Shown here: in pieces, positions 46,388 to 55,597 of the stretch
Position numbering within the stretch: the first letter of the stretch is position 1
Layout: each line of letters starts with the position of its first letter
From: Saccharopolyspora_D taberi
Lineage (GTDB): Bacteria; Actinomycetota; Actinomycetes; Mycobacteriales; Pseudonocardiaceae
DNA: 64,000 nucleotides
NCBI RefSeq assembly: GCF_039534165.1
Contig: NZ_BAAAUX010000014.1
Coordinates: 682,001-746,000 of the forward strand
Direction of reading: 5' to 3'
The notes under the pieces: generated by a model
What the model saw: the letters and a program-made list of their open reading frames with translations, nothing else
What the model was told of the DNA's origin: nothing
Database searches by the model: none
Made by a program: the position numbers and the translations under genes

Positions 46388-48565
46388 CTACTCCTCCAGC
46401 AGGTCCTCGATCACGATCGGGATGTGCCGGACGCGGACCCCGGTGGCGTTGTAGACGGCGTTGGCCACCGCCGCCGCCATGCCGACCGTGCCGATCTCGC
46501 CGATCCCCTTCGCGCCGACGGCGTTGTGCAGGGTGTCCGGGTACTCGACGAAGTGCGCGTCGACCTCCGGGATGTCGGCGTTGACCGGGAGCAGGTAGCT
46601 CGCGAAGTCGGCGTTGGCAAACCGGCCGTTCTCCTCGACCTCCAGGCCCTCGTGCAGCGCGGCCGAAACGCCCCAGATCATGCCGCCCATGATCTGGCTG
46701 CGCGCGGTCTGGGCGTTGATGATCCGGCCCGCGTCGAACACGCCGAGCATGCGCGACACCCTGATCTCGCGGGTCCAGCGGTGCACCCGGACCTCGCAGA
46801 ACTGGGCGCCGAACGAGCTGAACGAGTGCTTGGTCAGCTCCTCGCCGGGGGCCGACGAACCGCTCGCGGCGATCGACTCGCGGCCGACCGCCCGCAGGAC
46901 CTCGCCGAAGCTCATCGACCGGCCGTTGTCGGCGAGCACCCGGCCGCCCTCGTAGGTGACCTCCGCGCCCTCGAACGGCGCGCCCGGCGCGGACGCCAGG
47001 GCCAGCAGTTCGTCGATCACCTCGGTGGCGGCGAGCATGGTCGCCGTGCCCGCGCTCGCCGTGGCGGTCGAGCCGCCGGACAGGCCGCCGGGCGGCAGCA
47101 CCGAGTCCCCCAGCCGCGGCGTGACCCGCTCCGCCGGGATGTCCAGGGATTCGGCGCCCACCAGGGAAAGCACGGTCAGCAGACCGGTTCCCGGGTCCGA
47201 ACCGCTGGTCGCGACCTCGGCCGTGTCATCGGCCTGGAGCGTGACCCCGACCGTGGCCGGGAACCGCAGGGCCGGGAACATCGCGGTGGCCGTGCCGAGC
47301 CCCACCTGCCAGTCGCCCTCGGTGCGGCCCTGCGGCGTGCGCTGGGACCAGCCGAACCGCGCGGCGCCGATCCGGAAGCACTCGTCGAGGTGCTTGCTCG
47401 ACCACTGCAGGTCCTTGCCCGCCGGTGCCGCGGAGTTGTTCCGCAGGCGCAGCTCGATCGGGTCCATCCGCAGCGCCACCGCCAGCTCGTCGATCGCGCT
47501 CTCCAGCGCGAACGACCCGGGCGCCTCGCCCGGCGCCCGCATGAACGTGGTCGGCGGGATGTTCAGCGGCACGATCTTCTGGCTGATGGCCAGGTTCTGC
47601 GTCGAGTACCACTCCCGCGACGTGCCGTGCGAGGTCGGCTCGACGAAGGACCGGTCGGCGGGCGTGCCGCACACCGAGTCGTGGCGCACCGCGATCAGCG
47701 TGCCGTCGGTGTGCGCGCCGAGCGCGACCGTCTGCACCGTCGCCGCGCGGTTCCCGGTCGCGGTGAAGACCTGCTCCCGGCCGAGGATCGCCTTGACCGG
47801 GCGGTCCAGCTCCCTGGCCGCGGCCGCGGCCAGGAACGCGGGCGGCGACGTGCGGGCCTTGCCACCGAAAGCGCCGCCCACGAACGGGTTCACCGCGCGC
47901 ACCGACGACGGCTCGACGCCCAACGCCCCCGCCAGCTCCGCCGTCTGGAGGTAGGCCGCCTGGTTCCCGCTGTAGACCGTGAGCCCGTCGGAGTCCCACA
48001 CCGCCACCGCGGAATGCGGTTCCATCGCGGCGTGGTTCTGGAACGCGGTGCTGTAGGTCGCCTCGACGACCACCGGGCTCGCCGCGAACGCGTCCTCGAT
48101 GGACTCGACGCCCTCGGCCAGGACGCTCAGCGAAGGCGGCGCGCCGTCCCGGTGTTCGGGCCCGTCCTCGGCGGTGGCCAGGCCGTCCTCCAGCGAGGTC
48201 GCTGCGGGCCGCTGGTGGTAGGAGACCTCGACGAGCATCGCCGCGTCCCGCGCCTGCTCGTAGGTCTCGGCCACCACGAAGCCGATCGGCTGGCCGTAGT
48301 AGGCGACCTCGTTGTCCCGCAGCGGAACCCAGGTCTCGCCGAACAGCGGTGAGGTGGCGGCCTGCATCTTCAGCGGTTCGAACGGCGTGTACACGCCGAG
48401 CACGCCCGGGGCGTCCTTGGCCGCCGCGACGTCCATCGCCTCGATCTCGCCGTGGGCGATCGTGCTGAGCAGGACGTAGCCGTGCACCATGCCGGGGAAG
48501 TTGTTGTCCGCCCCGTACTTGGCCTGTCCGGTGACCTTCGCCGGACCGTCGAGCCTGCTGACCAT
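46388..48565 (-). CDS. Molybdenum hydroxylase large subunit (xanthine dehydrogenase/PaoC family)
   Basis: A 725-residue molybdopterin-binding subunit. It has the family's KVTGQAKYGAD start, the NHAAMEPHSAVA and NPFVGGAFGGKA motifs and the active-site glutamate in GAKGIGEIGTVG (about E690). Length and order match the aldehyde dehydrogenase PaoC/YagR type rather than classic XdhB. The substrate may be an aldehyde, a nicotinate-like ring or a purine. Its ATG overlaps the FAD-subunit stop (TGATG), giving the order Fe-S, FAD, Mo subunit. Confidence 0.92.
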   Translation of the reverse strand: MVSRLDGPAKVTGQAKYGADNNFPGMVHGYVLLSTIAHGEIEAMDVAAAKDAPGVLGVYTPFEPLKMQAATSPLFGETWVPLRDNEVAYYGQPIGFVVAETYEQARDAAMLVEVSYHQRPAATSLEDGLATAEDGPEHRDGAPPSLSVLAEGVESIEDAFAASPVVVEATYSTAFQNHAAMEPHSAVAVWDSDGLTVYSGNQAAYLQTAELAGALGVEPSSVRAVNPFVGGAFGGKARTSPPAFLAAAAARELDRPVKAILGREQVFTATGNRAATVQTVALGAHTDGTLIAVRHDSVCGTPADRSFVEPTSHGTSREWYSTQNLAISQKIVPLNIPPTTFMRAPGEAPGSFALESAIDELAVALRMDPIELRLRNNSAAPAGKDLQWSSKHLDECFRIGAARFGWSQRTPQGRTEGDWQVGLGTATAMFPALRFPATVGVTLQADDTAEVATSGSDPGTGLLTVLSLVGAESLDIPAERVTPRLGDSVLPPGGLSGGSTATASAGTATMLAATEVIDELLALASAPGAPFEGAEVTYEGGRVLADNGRSMSFGEVLRAVGRESIAASGSSAPGEELTKHSFSSFGAQFCEVRVHRWTREIRVSRMLGVFDAGRIINAQTARSQIMGGMIWGVSAALHEGLEVEENGRFANADFASYLLPVNADIPEVDAHFVEYPDTLHNAVGAKGIGEIGTVGMAAAVANAVYNATGVRVRHIPIVIEDLLEE

Positions 48566-49524
48566 CAGCGGCCTCCCTCGGTCAGTTCGAGCAGGGCGCG
48601 GACCACGGTCCGCTTCAGCAGCGACACCTTGAAAGCGTTGCCGGACAACGGCTTCGCGCCGTCGGCCGCCGCGGAGGCGGGGGCTTCGAAGGACTCGGCG
48701 GTCGCCGGCGCGCCCCGCAGGGCCTCCTCGACGGCCGCCAGCCGCCACGGCACGGTCGCCACACCGCCGACCGCGATCCGGGCGTCGGCGATCCGCGAGT
48801 CCTGGACTTCCAGCGCCACCGCGGCCGAGCACAGCGCGAACTCGTACGACTGCCGGTCGCGCACCTTGACGTAGGTGGAGTGCGACGCCCAGTCCAGGCG
48901 GGGAACCACGACCTCGGTGATCAGCTCACCGGGGCGCAGGTCGTGCTCCACCTCCGGGGTCTCGCCCGGCAGGCGGTAGAAGTCGGCGAGCTTGACGGTG
49001 CGCTCGCCGGAGTCGCCCGCCAGCCGGATCTCGGCGTCCAGCGCGACCAGGGCGACCGCGAGGTCGCTGGCGTGCGTGGCCACGCACGAGTCGCTGGTGC
49101 CCAGCACGGCGTGCATCCGGTTGGTGCCGGAGATCGCGGGGCAGCCGCTGCCCGGGTCCCGCCGGTTGCACGGCATGGCCACGTCGCGGAAGTACGAGCA
49201 GCGGGTGCGCTGCATGAGGTTCCCGCCGATGCTGGCCATGTTCCGGAGCTGCTGGGACGCGCTGAGCAGCAGGGCCCGGGAGATCACCGGGTACACGCCG
49301 GGGTGCGCGGCGACGTCGCTCATCCGCTCCAGCGCGCCCAACCGCAGCCCGTCACCGGTGTCGATGCCCCGCAGCGGCAGCTGGTTGATGTCCGCGACGT
49401 GCTGCGGGGTGAGCACGTTGATCTTCATCAGGTCGACGAGGGTGGTGCCGCCCGCGAGGAACGCCCCCGGCGAGGCGACGGCGGCTTCCACGGTGGCCGG
49501 TTCGGTGAGCTCAAAGGGACGCAT
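48565..49524 (-). CDS. Molybdenum hydroxylase FAD subunit (PaoB/YagS type)
   Basis: A 319-residue FAD-binding subunit. FLAGGTTLVDLMK and SIGGNLMQRTRCSYFR are the FAD-binding loops. The insert QRTRCSYFRDVAMPCNRRD then GSGCPAI contains three closely spaced cysteines like those that bind an extra [4Fe-4S] cluster in PaoB. It overlaps the Fe-S subunit gene by 14 bp and the large-subunit gene by one base, so all three are co-translated. Confidence 0.92.
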   Translation of the reverse strand: MRPFELTEPATVEAAVASPGAFLAGGTTLVDLMKINVLTPQHVADINQLPLRGIDTGDGLRLGALERMSDVAAHPGVYPVISRALLLSASQQLRNMASIGGNLMQRTRCSYFRDVAMPCNRRDPGSGCPAISGTNRMHAVLGTSDSCVATHASDLAVALVALDAEIRLAGDSGERTVKLADFYRLPGETPEVEHDLRPGELITEVVVPRLDWASHSTYVKVRDRQSYEFALCSAAVALEVQDSRIADARIAVGGVATVPWRLAAVEEALRGAPATAESFEAPASAAADGAKPLSGNAFKVSLLKRTVVRALLELTEGGR

Positions 49525-49963
49525 CGGCCTGCCTCGCCTGTTCGATCGCCGCGATGATGTTCGGGTAGGCCGCGCAGCGGCAGAGGTTGCCGGACATGAA
49601 CTCCCGGACGTCGTCCACGTCCTGCTCGACGGCGGCGACCGCCGACATGAGCTGCCCCGAAGTGCAGAACCCGCACTGCAGCGCGTCCTGGTCGACGAAC
49701 GCCTGCTGGACCGGGTGCAGTCCGTCCTCGGTCGACAGGCCTTCCACGGTGGTGACCGGCTGCTTGACGCTCGCGGCCAGGGTGAGGCACGACAGCACCG
49801 GCCTGCCGCCGACGTGCACCGTGCAGGCGCCGCACTGCCCCCGGTCGCAGCCCTTCTTCGGGCCGGTGATGTCGAGGCGTTCCCGCAACGCGTCCAGCAG
49901 GGTCACACCGGGGTCGACGCTCAGCTGTTGTGTCCTGCCGTTGATATCGAGTGAGATGTCCAC
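49511..49963 (-). CDS. Molybdenum hydroxylase [2Fe-2S] subunit (PaoA type)
   Basis: A 150-residue iron-sulfur subunit with two cluster sites: plant-ferredoxin type GCDRGQCGACT (C39, C44, C47) plus C59, and the helical C97-x2-C100 and C128-x-C130 pair (CGFC, CRC). There is no Tat signal, in contrast to E. coli PaoA, so the enzyme stays in the cytosol. It is the first gene of the operon and faces a divergent TetR gene. Confidence 0.93.
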   Translation of the reverse strand: MDISLDINGRTQQLSVDPGVTLLDALRERLDITGPKKGCDRGQCGACTVHVGGRPVLSCLTLAASVKQPVTTVEGLSTEDGLHPVQQAFVDQDALQCGFCTSGQLMSAVAAVEQDVDDVREFMSGNLCRCAAYPNIIAAIEQARQADASL

Positions 49964-50052
49964 TGGGTCTCTTTCCCGCGGATCGTCCGCATGGCAAGCC
50001 CGGGGGCTTGACTGTGGTGGCGGTGGAGTCGAGTTCGTCGCAGAATGTGAAC

Positions 50053-50101
50053 CGGATAGTCATCCGGCTCACACGATGCGAGACTATCGGATAGAAATCC
50101 G
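50053..50101. promoter_or_regulatory. Tandem operator CGGAT-N4-ATCCG between the molybdenum hydroxylase and tetR genes
   Basis: Two perfect inverted repeats, CGGATAGTCATCCG (50053-50066) and CGGATAGAAATCCG (50088-50101), share the same half-sites and 4-bp spacer, with centres 35 bp apart. They lie between the divergent genes and are the likely binding sites of the TetR protein. Confidence 0.8.
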
Positions 50102-50192
50102 CTTCGCAAACAACCCACGGCCCGGCGCGACCCGGCTCCAGCGGGGCGCGTGGTTACATTTTCCAGGCGGACGAACCGGACCGGGAGAGAAG

Positions 50193-50774
50193 ATGTCGAC
50201 GGGATCAGTCAACCTCCGGCGGGCGGACACCAGGCGCAACCACGAGCGCATCCTCGCCGCCGCCGCCGAGGCGCTGACCAGGTCCGGCGAGGTCCCGTTC
50301 AACTCCATCGCCAAGCAGGCGGGCGTCGGGGTGGGCACGGTGTACCGGCACTTCCCCACCCCGGAGGGGCTCGTCCTGGCGGTCTACCAGCGCGAGGTGC
50401 GCCAGCTCGTCGACGTCGTCCCGAAGCTGCTGGCCGAGCACAGCCCGGAACGCGCCTTCCGGATCTGGACGACGGATCACCTGGCGCACTACATGATGAC
50501 CAAGCAGGGGCTCGCCAAGGCCCTCGGCGCCGCGAAGTCGTCGCACGGGCAGCTGTTCGCCAACGCCCACGAGGCGATGGTCGGCGCGATCGGCAGGCTG
50601 CTGGAGGCCAACGTCGAGGCCGGAACCGTCCGCGCCGAGCTGGAACCGGCGACGGTGCTGCGCGGCCTGGGCGGGATGCTCTACCTCGACCCGAACGGCG
50701 ACTGGCGCAAGGAGAGCGCGAGCCTCACCGATCTGCTGTGGCGCGGCATGCGCCAGGACTGCTGCTCCGACTGA
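50193..50774 (+). CDS. TetR family regulator of the molybdenum hydroxylase operon
   Basis: A 193-residue TetR protein. The HTH (FNSIAKQAGVGVGTVYRHFPTPEGL, about 30-60) is followed by a helical ligand domain with AFRIWTTDHLAHYM and a terminal GGMLYLDPNGDW segment. The ATG at 50193 follows GGGAGAGAAG. Divergent position plus the doubled CGGAT-N4-ATCCG site in between points to control of itself and the hydroxylase genes. Confidence 0.88.
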   Translation: MSTGSVNLRRADTRRNHERILAAAAEALTRSGEVPFNSIAKQAGVGVGTVYRHFPTPEGLVLAVYQREVRQLVDVVPKLLAEHSPERAFRIWTTDHLAHYMMTKQGLAKALGAAKSSHGQLFANAHEAMVGAIGRLLEANVEAGTVRAELEPATVLRGLGGMLYLDPNGDWRKESASLTDLLWRGMRQDCCSD

Positions 50775-51006
50775 TCGCGGCCGAAGCCCGGTCCGGACGC
50801 CGAAGACCGGGCGGCGCGGCTGCGTCGCCGGAACGGCCGAATGTTTCCTCGGCAACCACTCGTCGTGAACATGGTCGCGCGAACAGATGACAATCAGTCG
50901 GCCAGACCGGCAATTGATCTTCCCAGCTATTGCCCGCGACAGGCGGTGAGTCCACTGTGTCCGAGGAATAGCCGACGGATGCGTGATCTGGGAAGGGTGA
51001 GGCGAT

Positions 51007-52029
51007 ATGCCGCTGAGTTCGTACGGGGTGCTGACGGCCCGGGTGGTGGACGTTCGACGCGAGGGCGCTCCCGACGACACACCGCACTACCAGATCCACC
51101 TCACCGACAACGCCGGGACGAACTACCGCGCCGCGGTCAACGTCAAGTCCGCGCAGGCGCCGTCGGAACTGCTGTACTTCGCCGCCGACGACTTCCGGCA
51201 CCCGCTGACCGCCCGCCTGCCCCAGGCCGGGTCCGGGTGGAACGAGCTGCCGACGGAACCGGGCGGAACGAGCCTGGACTACATCCGGGCGAACGTGGTC
51301 GACCGGTCGCAGATGCGGCCCGTGCCGCCCGACGCCGAGGGCCCCAACAACGACCTCGCCGACTTCCTCGACCACTACGTGCGCCGCGCGCAGCAGGACC
51401 CCTCGGCGCACGCCTACGTGTTCGGCGAGCCGTGGGGCCCGGAGGACAAGGCGGACAAGATCTTCGGGTTCAAGCCGGGCAACGGCGTGCACAACGTGCA
51501 CATGAACCAGGGCAACACCGGGAGGTTCCGCGAGGACGACGGCGTGTGGCAGGACGGCGGGCTGCTGCTGCACTTCCCGGGCGAGAACCGCTGGGTCGCC
51601 ATCTTCCTCGCGTTCCAGAGCCAGTCCTGGCACACCGACGACCGGACCGGGCACGCGATCGAGGGCGAGGCGCCGCCGGAGCAGGTCCCCGCGCCGGAGC
51701 CGGCCGCGATCCCGCTCCAGGTGATCGCCGCCGCGGTCAACCCGGTGGGCGGTGGCCGGGAGAACGAGACCGTCACGCTGATCAACGCCTCCGCCGCGGC
51801 CGTCGACCTGCGCGGGTGGAAGCTCGCCGACGGGCGGAAGAACACGATGGAGCTGCCCGCCTCCGAGATCGCCGCCGGGCAGACCGTGCAGGTGCCGGTC
51901 TCCGACGGTTTCCAGCTGGGCAACCGGGGCGGCGCGATCACCCTGCTCAACCCCGAGGGGCTCAAGGTCCACGGCGTGAGCTACACCGACGCGCAGGCCC
52001 GCACCGAGGGCTGGACGATCGTCTTCTGA
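51007..52029 (+). CDS. DUF2278 protein with C-terminal lamin-tail domain
   Basis: A 340-residue protein. Residues ~1-220 match DUF2278: an opening PLSSYGVLTARVVDVRREG, NNDLADFLDHYV, GVHNVHMNQGN and a WVAIFLAFQSQSWHTDD segment. Residues ~235-340 form a lamin-tail (LTD) beta domain with ENETVTLINAS and GWKLADGRK. No signal peptide is visible, so it is probably cytosolic. DUF2278 proteins have no known activity. The ATG is preceded by GGGTGAGGCGAT. Confidence 0.85.
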   Translation: MPLSSYGVLTARVVDVRREGAPDDTPHYQIHLTDNAGTNYRAAVNVKSAQAPSELLYFAADDFRHPLTARLPQAGSGWNELPTEPGGTSLDYIRANVVDRSQMRPVPPDAEGPNNDLADFLDHYVRRAQQDPSAHAYVFGEPWGPEDKADKIFGFKPGNGVHNVHMNQGNTGRFREDDGVWQDGGLLLHFPGENRWVAIFLAFQSQSWHTDDRTGHAIEGEAPPEQVPAPEPAAIPLQVIAAAVNPVGGGRENETVTLINASAAAVDLRGWKLADGRKNTMELPASEIAAGQTVQVPVSDGFQLGNRGGAITLLNPEGLKVHGVSYTDAQARTEGWTIVF

Positions 52030-52077
52030 ACCGACGGACGCGGCAGCGGCGCCCGGCCCGGCGCCGCTCCCGCCCGG

Positions 52078-52746
52078 TCAGTCGGTCGCGAGGGTCCGTG
52101 CGACGTCCTGCAGCACGGCCTCGTCCTCCAGGATGCCCAGGTGCGTCTCTCCCTGGACCTCGGTGTTGCGCGCGCCCTCGACAGCGGTGCTGGTGTGCGG
52201 GATCACGATCCCGTCGGTGGGCGAGTACCAGGTGCTGTACTTGACATCACCGGGCGTCTCGTCCCCGGAGTTCAGCCGCTGGAGGAACGCGGAGCCGGGC
52301 GCCATCTCCCGGCAGGACTCGAACGCCAGGCAGCCGAAGGCCCAGGTGGTGCCGTGGTTGGCGCCCGCGATCGAGGCCCAGTGGTCGACGACCTGCTGCC
52401 CGCCCAGTTCCTTGACGTACCAGCGGCTGACCATGCCGCCCATGGAGTGGTTGACGATGTCGACCTTGTCCGCGCCCGTCCTGGCGCGCACCTGCTCGAC
52501 GAACGCGCCCAGCTCCGCCGCGCTCTTCTCGTTCGACTGCCTGAAGTCGTAGTTGAACTGGAAGAGCTCCTGGTCGGTGTAGCCGGCCTGGCGGAGCGTC
52601 GTCTGCGGCGTGATCCAGTTCCACGCGCCACCCAGGTAGCCGTGCACGAACACGACCGGGGTGTTCGCCTCCGCGTGGGCGACACCTGCCGAACCGGCCG
52701 TCGCCAGCACCAGCCCGGTGATGAGAGCGCCGAGTGTCCTTCGCAT
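52078..52746 (-). CDS. Secreted lipase (class 2/EstA-type alpha/beta hydrolase)
   Basis: A 222-residue exported hydrolase. A signal peptide (MRRTLGALITGLVLATAGSA then VAHA) is probably cleaved after residue ~25. The alpha/beta-hydrolase triad is visible: VVFVHGYLG oxyanion region, nucleophile NHSMGG (S101), aspartate in SPTDGIV and histidine in ETHLGIL. Size and motifs fit triacylglycerol lipases of the lipase_2 family, with paired cysteines as in secreted forms. The ATG follows AAGGAGGCTC. It is divergent from the LuxR-family gene. Confidence 0.9.
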   Translation of the reverse strand: MRRTLGALITGLVLATAGSAGVAHAEANTPVVFVHGYLGGAWNWITPQTTLRQAGYTDQELFQFNYDFRQSNEKSAAELGAFVEQVRARTGADKVDIVNHSMGGMVSRWYVKELGGQQVVDHWASIAGANHGTTWAFGCLAFESCREMAPGSAFLQRLNSGDETPGDVKYSTWYSPTDGIVIPHTSTAVEGARNTEVQGETHLGILEDEAVLQDVARTLATD

Positions 52747-52880
52747 TGAGCCTCCTTGCTCTACTCGGAAACCCCGGCAGTCTTGCGACCGTGAGAGCGC
52801 CGCCACATCGGCGAAATCGCCGGTTTCGGCCCCGCAGCACGCCCTTGTCCTGTTCGCAACACCAAGGTCACACTGTTGCG

Positions 52881-55532
52881 ATGCCGTTGAGGACTCGTGA
52901 TCGGACCGTGCTGCGCGGCCGGGACAGGGAGCTGGCCGCACTGCACGACCTGGTCGCCCGGGCCCGTGGCGGCGCGGGCGGAGCTCTCGTGATCACCGGT
53001 GGAACGGGGCTGGGCAGGACCGCGCTGCTCGCCGCGGCGCGGGCGGAGGCGCCCGGTTTCCAGGTGTTCGACCTGCGCGGGGTCAGGGCCGAGTCCGGGA
53101 TCCCGTCCGCCGGGCTGCACCGCATGCTCCCCAAGGCCGGCCCCGGCCGTGCGCACCAGACCCTCGTCTCGGAGTCCCACCGCCGCCCGGTGCTGTGCTG
53201 CGTCGACGACGCCCAGCACCTGGACCCCGATTCGCTGAGCGCGCTCGCGTTCACCGCCCGCCGGGCGGAGGCGGAGCGGATGCTCCTGCTGTTCGCGGTC
53301 CGCCAAGACGCCGGTGGCGGTGCGGTGCCGGAGGTGCTCGCCGACCTGCCTTCGGTGTCGCTGAGCGAACTCCCGGTCACCGACAGCGTTCGCGTTCTCC
53401 AAGACCGGGTCCCGTACGGGATCAGCCGCGGCCTCGGCACCGAGCTCGCCGCGCTCGCCTGCGGCAACCCGCTCGCGCTGACCGAACTCGCGGCCGAGCT
53501 GACACCGGAACAGCTCGGCGGTACGGCACCACCGCCCGAAGCGCTCCCCGCGCGCAGCCGGTTGCGCGCCGAGCTGCGCGCCCGCCTGCACGCGCTGTCC
53601 GGCAGCGCTCAGCAGCTCGTCCTGCTCGCGGTGGCCGACGAACGCCTCGACCTGGAAACGCTGCTGCGCGCGGCGGACCGCGTCGAGCTGACCGCGCTCG
53701 ACGAGGCCGTGGCGGCGGGCCTGCTGGTGGTCGAGGGCGATGCCGTGCGGCTGCCCGACGAGCTGACCCGGTCGTGCCTGCGCGCCGAGACGTCACCGGC
53801 TCGGCGGCAGGCCGCGCACCGGCTGCTGGTGGAGGTGCTCGACCCTCGGCTGCACCGGGCTCGCTGGCTGTGGCACCAGGCCGTGGTGGCGGCGCAGCCC
53901 GGCCTGGCCGACGCGCTCGGCGAGGCGGCCGACGAGACCGGGCGGGACGGCGACTACGCGTTCTCGGCGCTGATCCACCAGCGCGCCGCCGATCTCACCG
54001 CGCTTCCGGCGGTCAGAGGTCTCCGGCTGATCCGGGCCGGGCGGGACTCGTGGCTGGCCGGGCGGCCGGAGCGGGCCCGGGCACTGCTGCGGCGGGCCCG
54101 CGGGCTGGCGGCTCCCGGCGAGCCGCGCGGCACGGCCGACCTGCTGCGCGGCTGGATCGAACTGGCCGAGGGCAACCCGACCACCGCGAACGGGATGCTC
54201 ATGACCGCGGCCGACGAGCTGGCGGGCGGCAACCGCGAGGTCGCGGTCGCGGCGCTGAAGCTCGCCGGTGCGGCGGCCTTCAACGCCGGCGACTTCTCCC
54301 GCTACCACCTGGCGGCAAAGCGCACCGAGGACCTGCGACGGGACGACGACCCGCCCGCGACCAGGCTCCAGCTCGACCACCTCGCGGGCATGGACGCCAC
54401 CTTCCGCGGCGACCACCGGCAGGCGGTCCCGCTGCTCCGGGAGGTCGTCCGGCTCGCCGAGACCGCCGACGACTGCGGATCGAGCCTGTGGGCCAGCCAG
54501 GCGTCCTTCGTGCTCGGCGACGCGGCGCGGGCCCACGACCTCGCCAACCGGGCGCTTACCGCGCCGCCGGACCGCAACGTCCCGCTGCTGGGGCCGTGGG
54601 CGTCGGTCTACCGGTCGCTGTCGGCGCTCATGCTCGACCAGTACGTCTCCGCCGAGGCCGGCTCGCTCGAAGGGCTCCGGGCCGCACGCGCGACCGGCCT
54701 GCACGGCGTCACGATCAGCCACCTCGGCATCCTCACCCTGGTGTCGGCGCTGCAGGGCGACCGGGAGAACGCTCGGCAGCGCTTCGCAGCCATGACCGAC
54801 GAGGTCACCGCGCAGGGCCTGGACCGGTCCTGCGTGCTGACGTCCTGGGCGTTCGCCTGCGCCGATCTCGCCCACGGCCGCCCGACCGACGCGCTCGACC
54901 GGTTCCGGCTCACCACGGCGGAGGCGGGCCCGGCGATCCGCGTGATCTCCGCACCGCACTACGTCGAAGCGGCGGCGCACTGCGGGCAGCGGGAGAACGC
55001 GGGCCGGGCGCTCCGGATCTTCGACGCCTGGGCGCGCACCACCGGCAGCGTCGCGCGGATCGCGCTGTCCCACCGCTGCCACGCCCTGCTCGCGCTGCGC
55101 GGCGCGGACGCCGAGGAGCACTTCCGCGCGGCGATCCGGCTGCACGAGCAGGCGTCCACCCCGATCGAGCTCGCCAAGACCGGGCTGCTCTACGCCCACT
55201 GGCTGCGCCGCGAACGCAAACCCCGCGCCGCCAGGAAGCTGCTCGGCGACGCGCTGTCGGCCTTCGAGCAGTTCCGGATGCCGCACTGGATCGAACGCAC
55301 GCGGTCGGAACTGCGCGCGGCGGGCGGTCCGTCCGACACCGGTAACCGGGGTGCGCAGGACCTCAGCCCGAGGGAGGCCGAGATCGCCCAGCTGGTCGCG
55401 GAAGGCGCCAGGAACAAGGAGATCGCCGCGCGCCTGTTCATCAGCCAGCGCACGGTCGACCACCACCTGCGCAACGCCTTCGCCAAGCTCGGCGTCCGGT
55501 CCCGGGTGGAGCTGAGCAGGCTGTTGCGCTGA
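52881..55532 (+). CDS. Large LuxR-family (LAL) regulator with altered Walker A
   Basis: An 883-residue regulator: N-terminal AAA/STAND ATPase, long helical repeats, and a C-terminal LuxR helix-turn-helix (LSPREAEIAQLVAEGARNKEIAARL... last 65 residues). The P-loop reads GGTGLGRT (40-47): the essential lysine of GxxGxGK(S/T) is Arg, and the segment between Walker A and the Walker B aspartates (CCVDDAQ, D109/D110) is much shorter than in usual LAL proteins. ATP binding is thus doubtful. It may regulate the divergent lipase gene. The ATG start is inferred from the RGRDRELA sequence, a standard LAL N-terminus. Confidence 0.88.
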   Translation: MPLRTRDRTVLRGRDRELAALHDLVARARGGAGGALVITGGTGLGRTALLAAARAEAPGFQVFDLRGVRAESGIPSAGLHRMLPKAGPGRAHQTLVSESHRRPVLCCVDDAQHLDPDSLSALAFTARRAEAERMLLLFAVRQDAGGGAVPEVLADLPSVSLSELPVTDSVRVLQDRVPYGISRGLGTELAALACGNPLALTELAAELTPEQLGGTAPPPEALPARSRLRAELRARLHALSGSAQQLVLLAVADERLDLETLLRAADRVELTALDEAVAAGLLVVEGDAVRLPDELTRSCLRAETSPARRQAAHRLLVEVLDPRLHRARWLWHQAVVAAQPGLADALGEAADETGRDGDYAFSALIHQRAADLTALPAVRGLRLIRAGRDSWLAGRPERARALLRRARGLAAPGEPRGTADLLRGWIELAEGNPTTANGMLMTAADELAGGNREVAVAALKLAGAAAFNAGDFSRYHLAAKRTEDLRRDDDPPATRLQLDHLAGMDATFRGDHRQAVPLLREVVRLAETADDCGSSLWASQASFVLGDAARAHDLANRALTAPPDRNVPLLGPWASVYRSLSALMLDQYVSAEAGSLEGLRAARATGLHGVTISHLGILTLVSALQGDRENARQRFAAMTDEVTAQGLDRSCVLTSWAFACADLAHGRPTDALDRFRLTTAEAGPAIRVISAPHYVEAAAHCGQRENAGRALRIFDAWARTTGSVARIALSHRCHALLALRGADAEEHFRAAIRLHEQASTPIELAKTGLLYAHWLRRERKPRAARKLLGDALSAFEQFRMPHWIERTRSELRAAGGPSDTGNRGAQDLSPREAEIAQLVAEGARNKEIAARLFISQRTVDHHLRNAFAKLGVRSRVELSRLLR

Positions 55533-55597
55533 CGCCGCCTGGCGAGCCTCCGCGCGCGAGCACACGATGGGGGCGGCACTCCCGCTAGGAGGCAGCG

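Noticed and set aside
44828..48352. A 1174-codon plus-strand open frame across the LysR-like, DUF5996 and molybdenum hydroxylase genes.
   Set aside because: It crosses several real minus-strand genes, has shadow composition and no recognisable domain.
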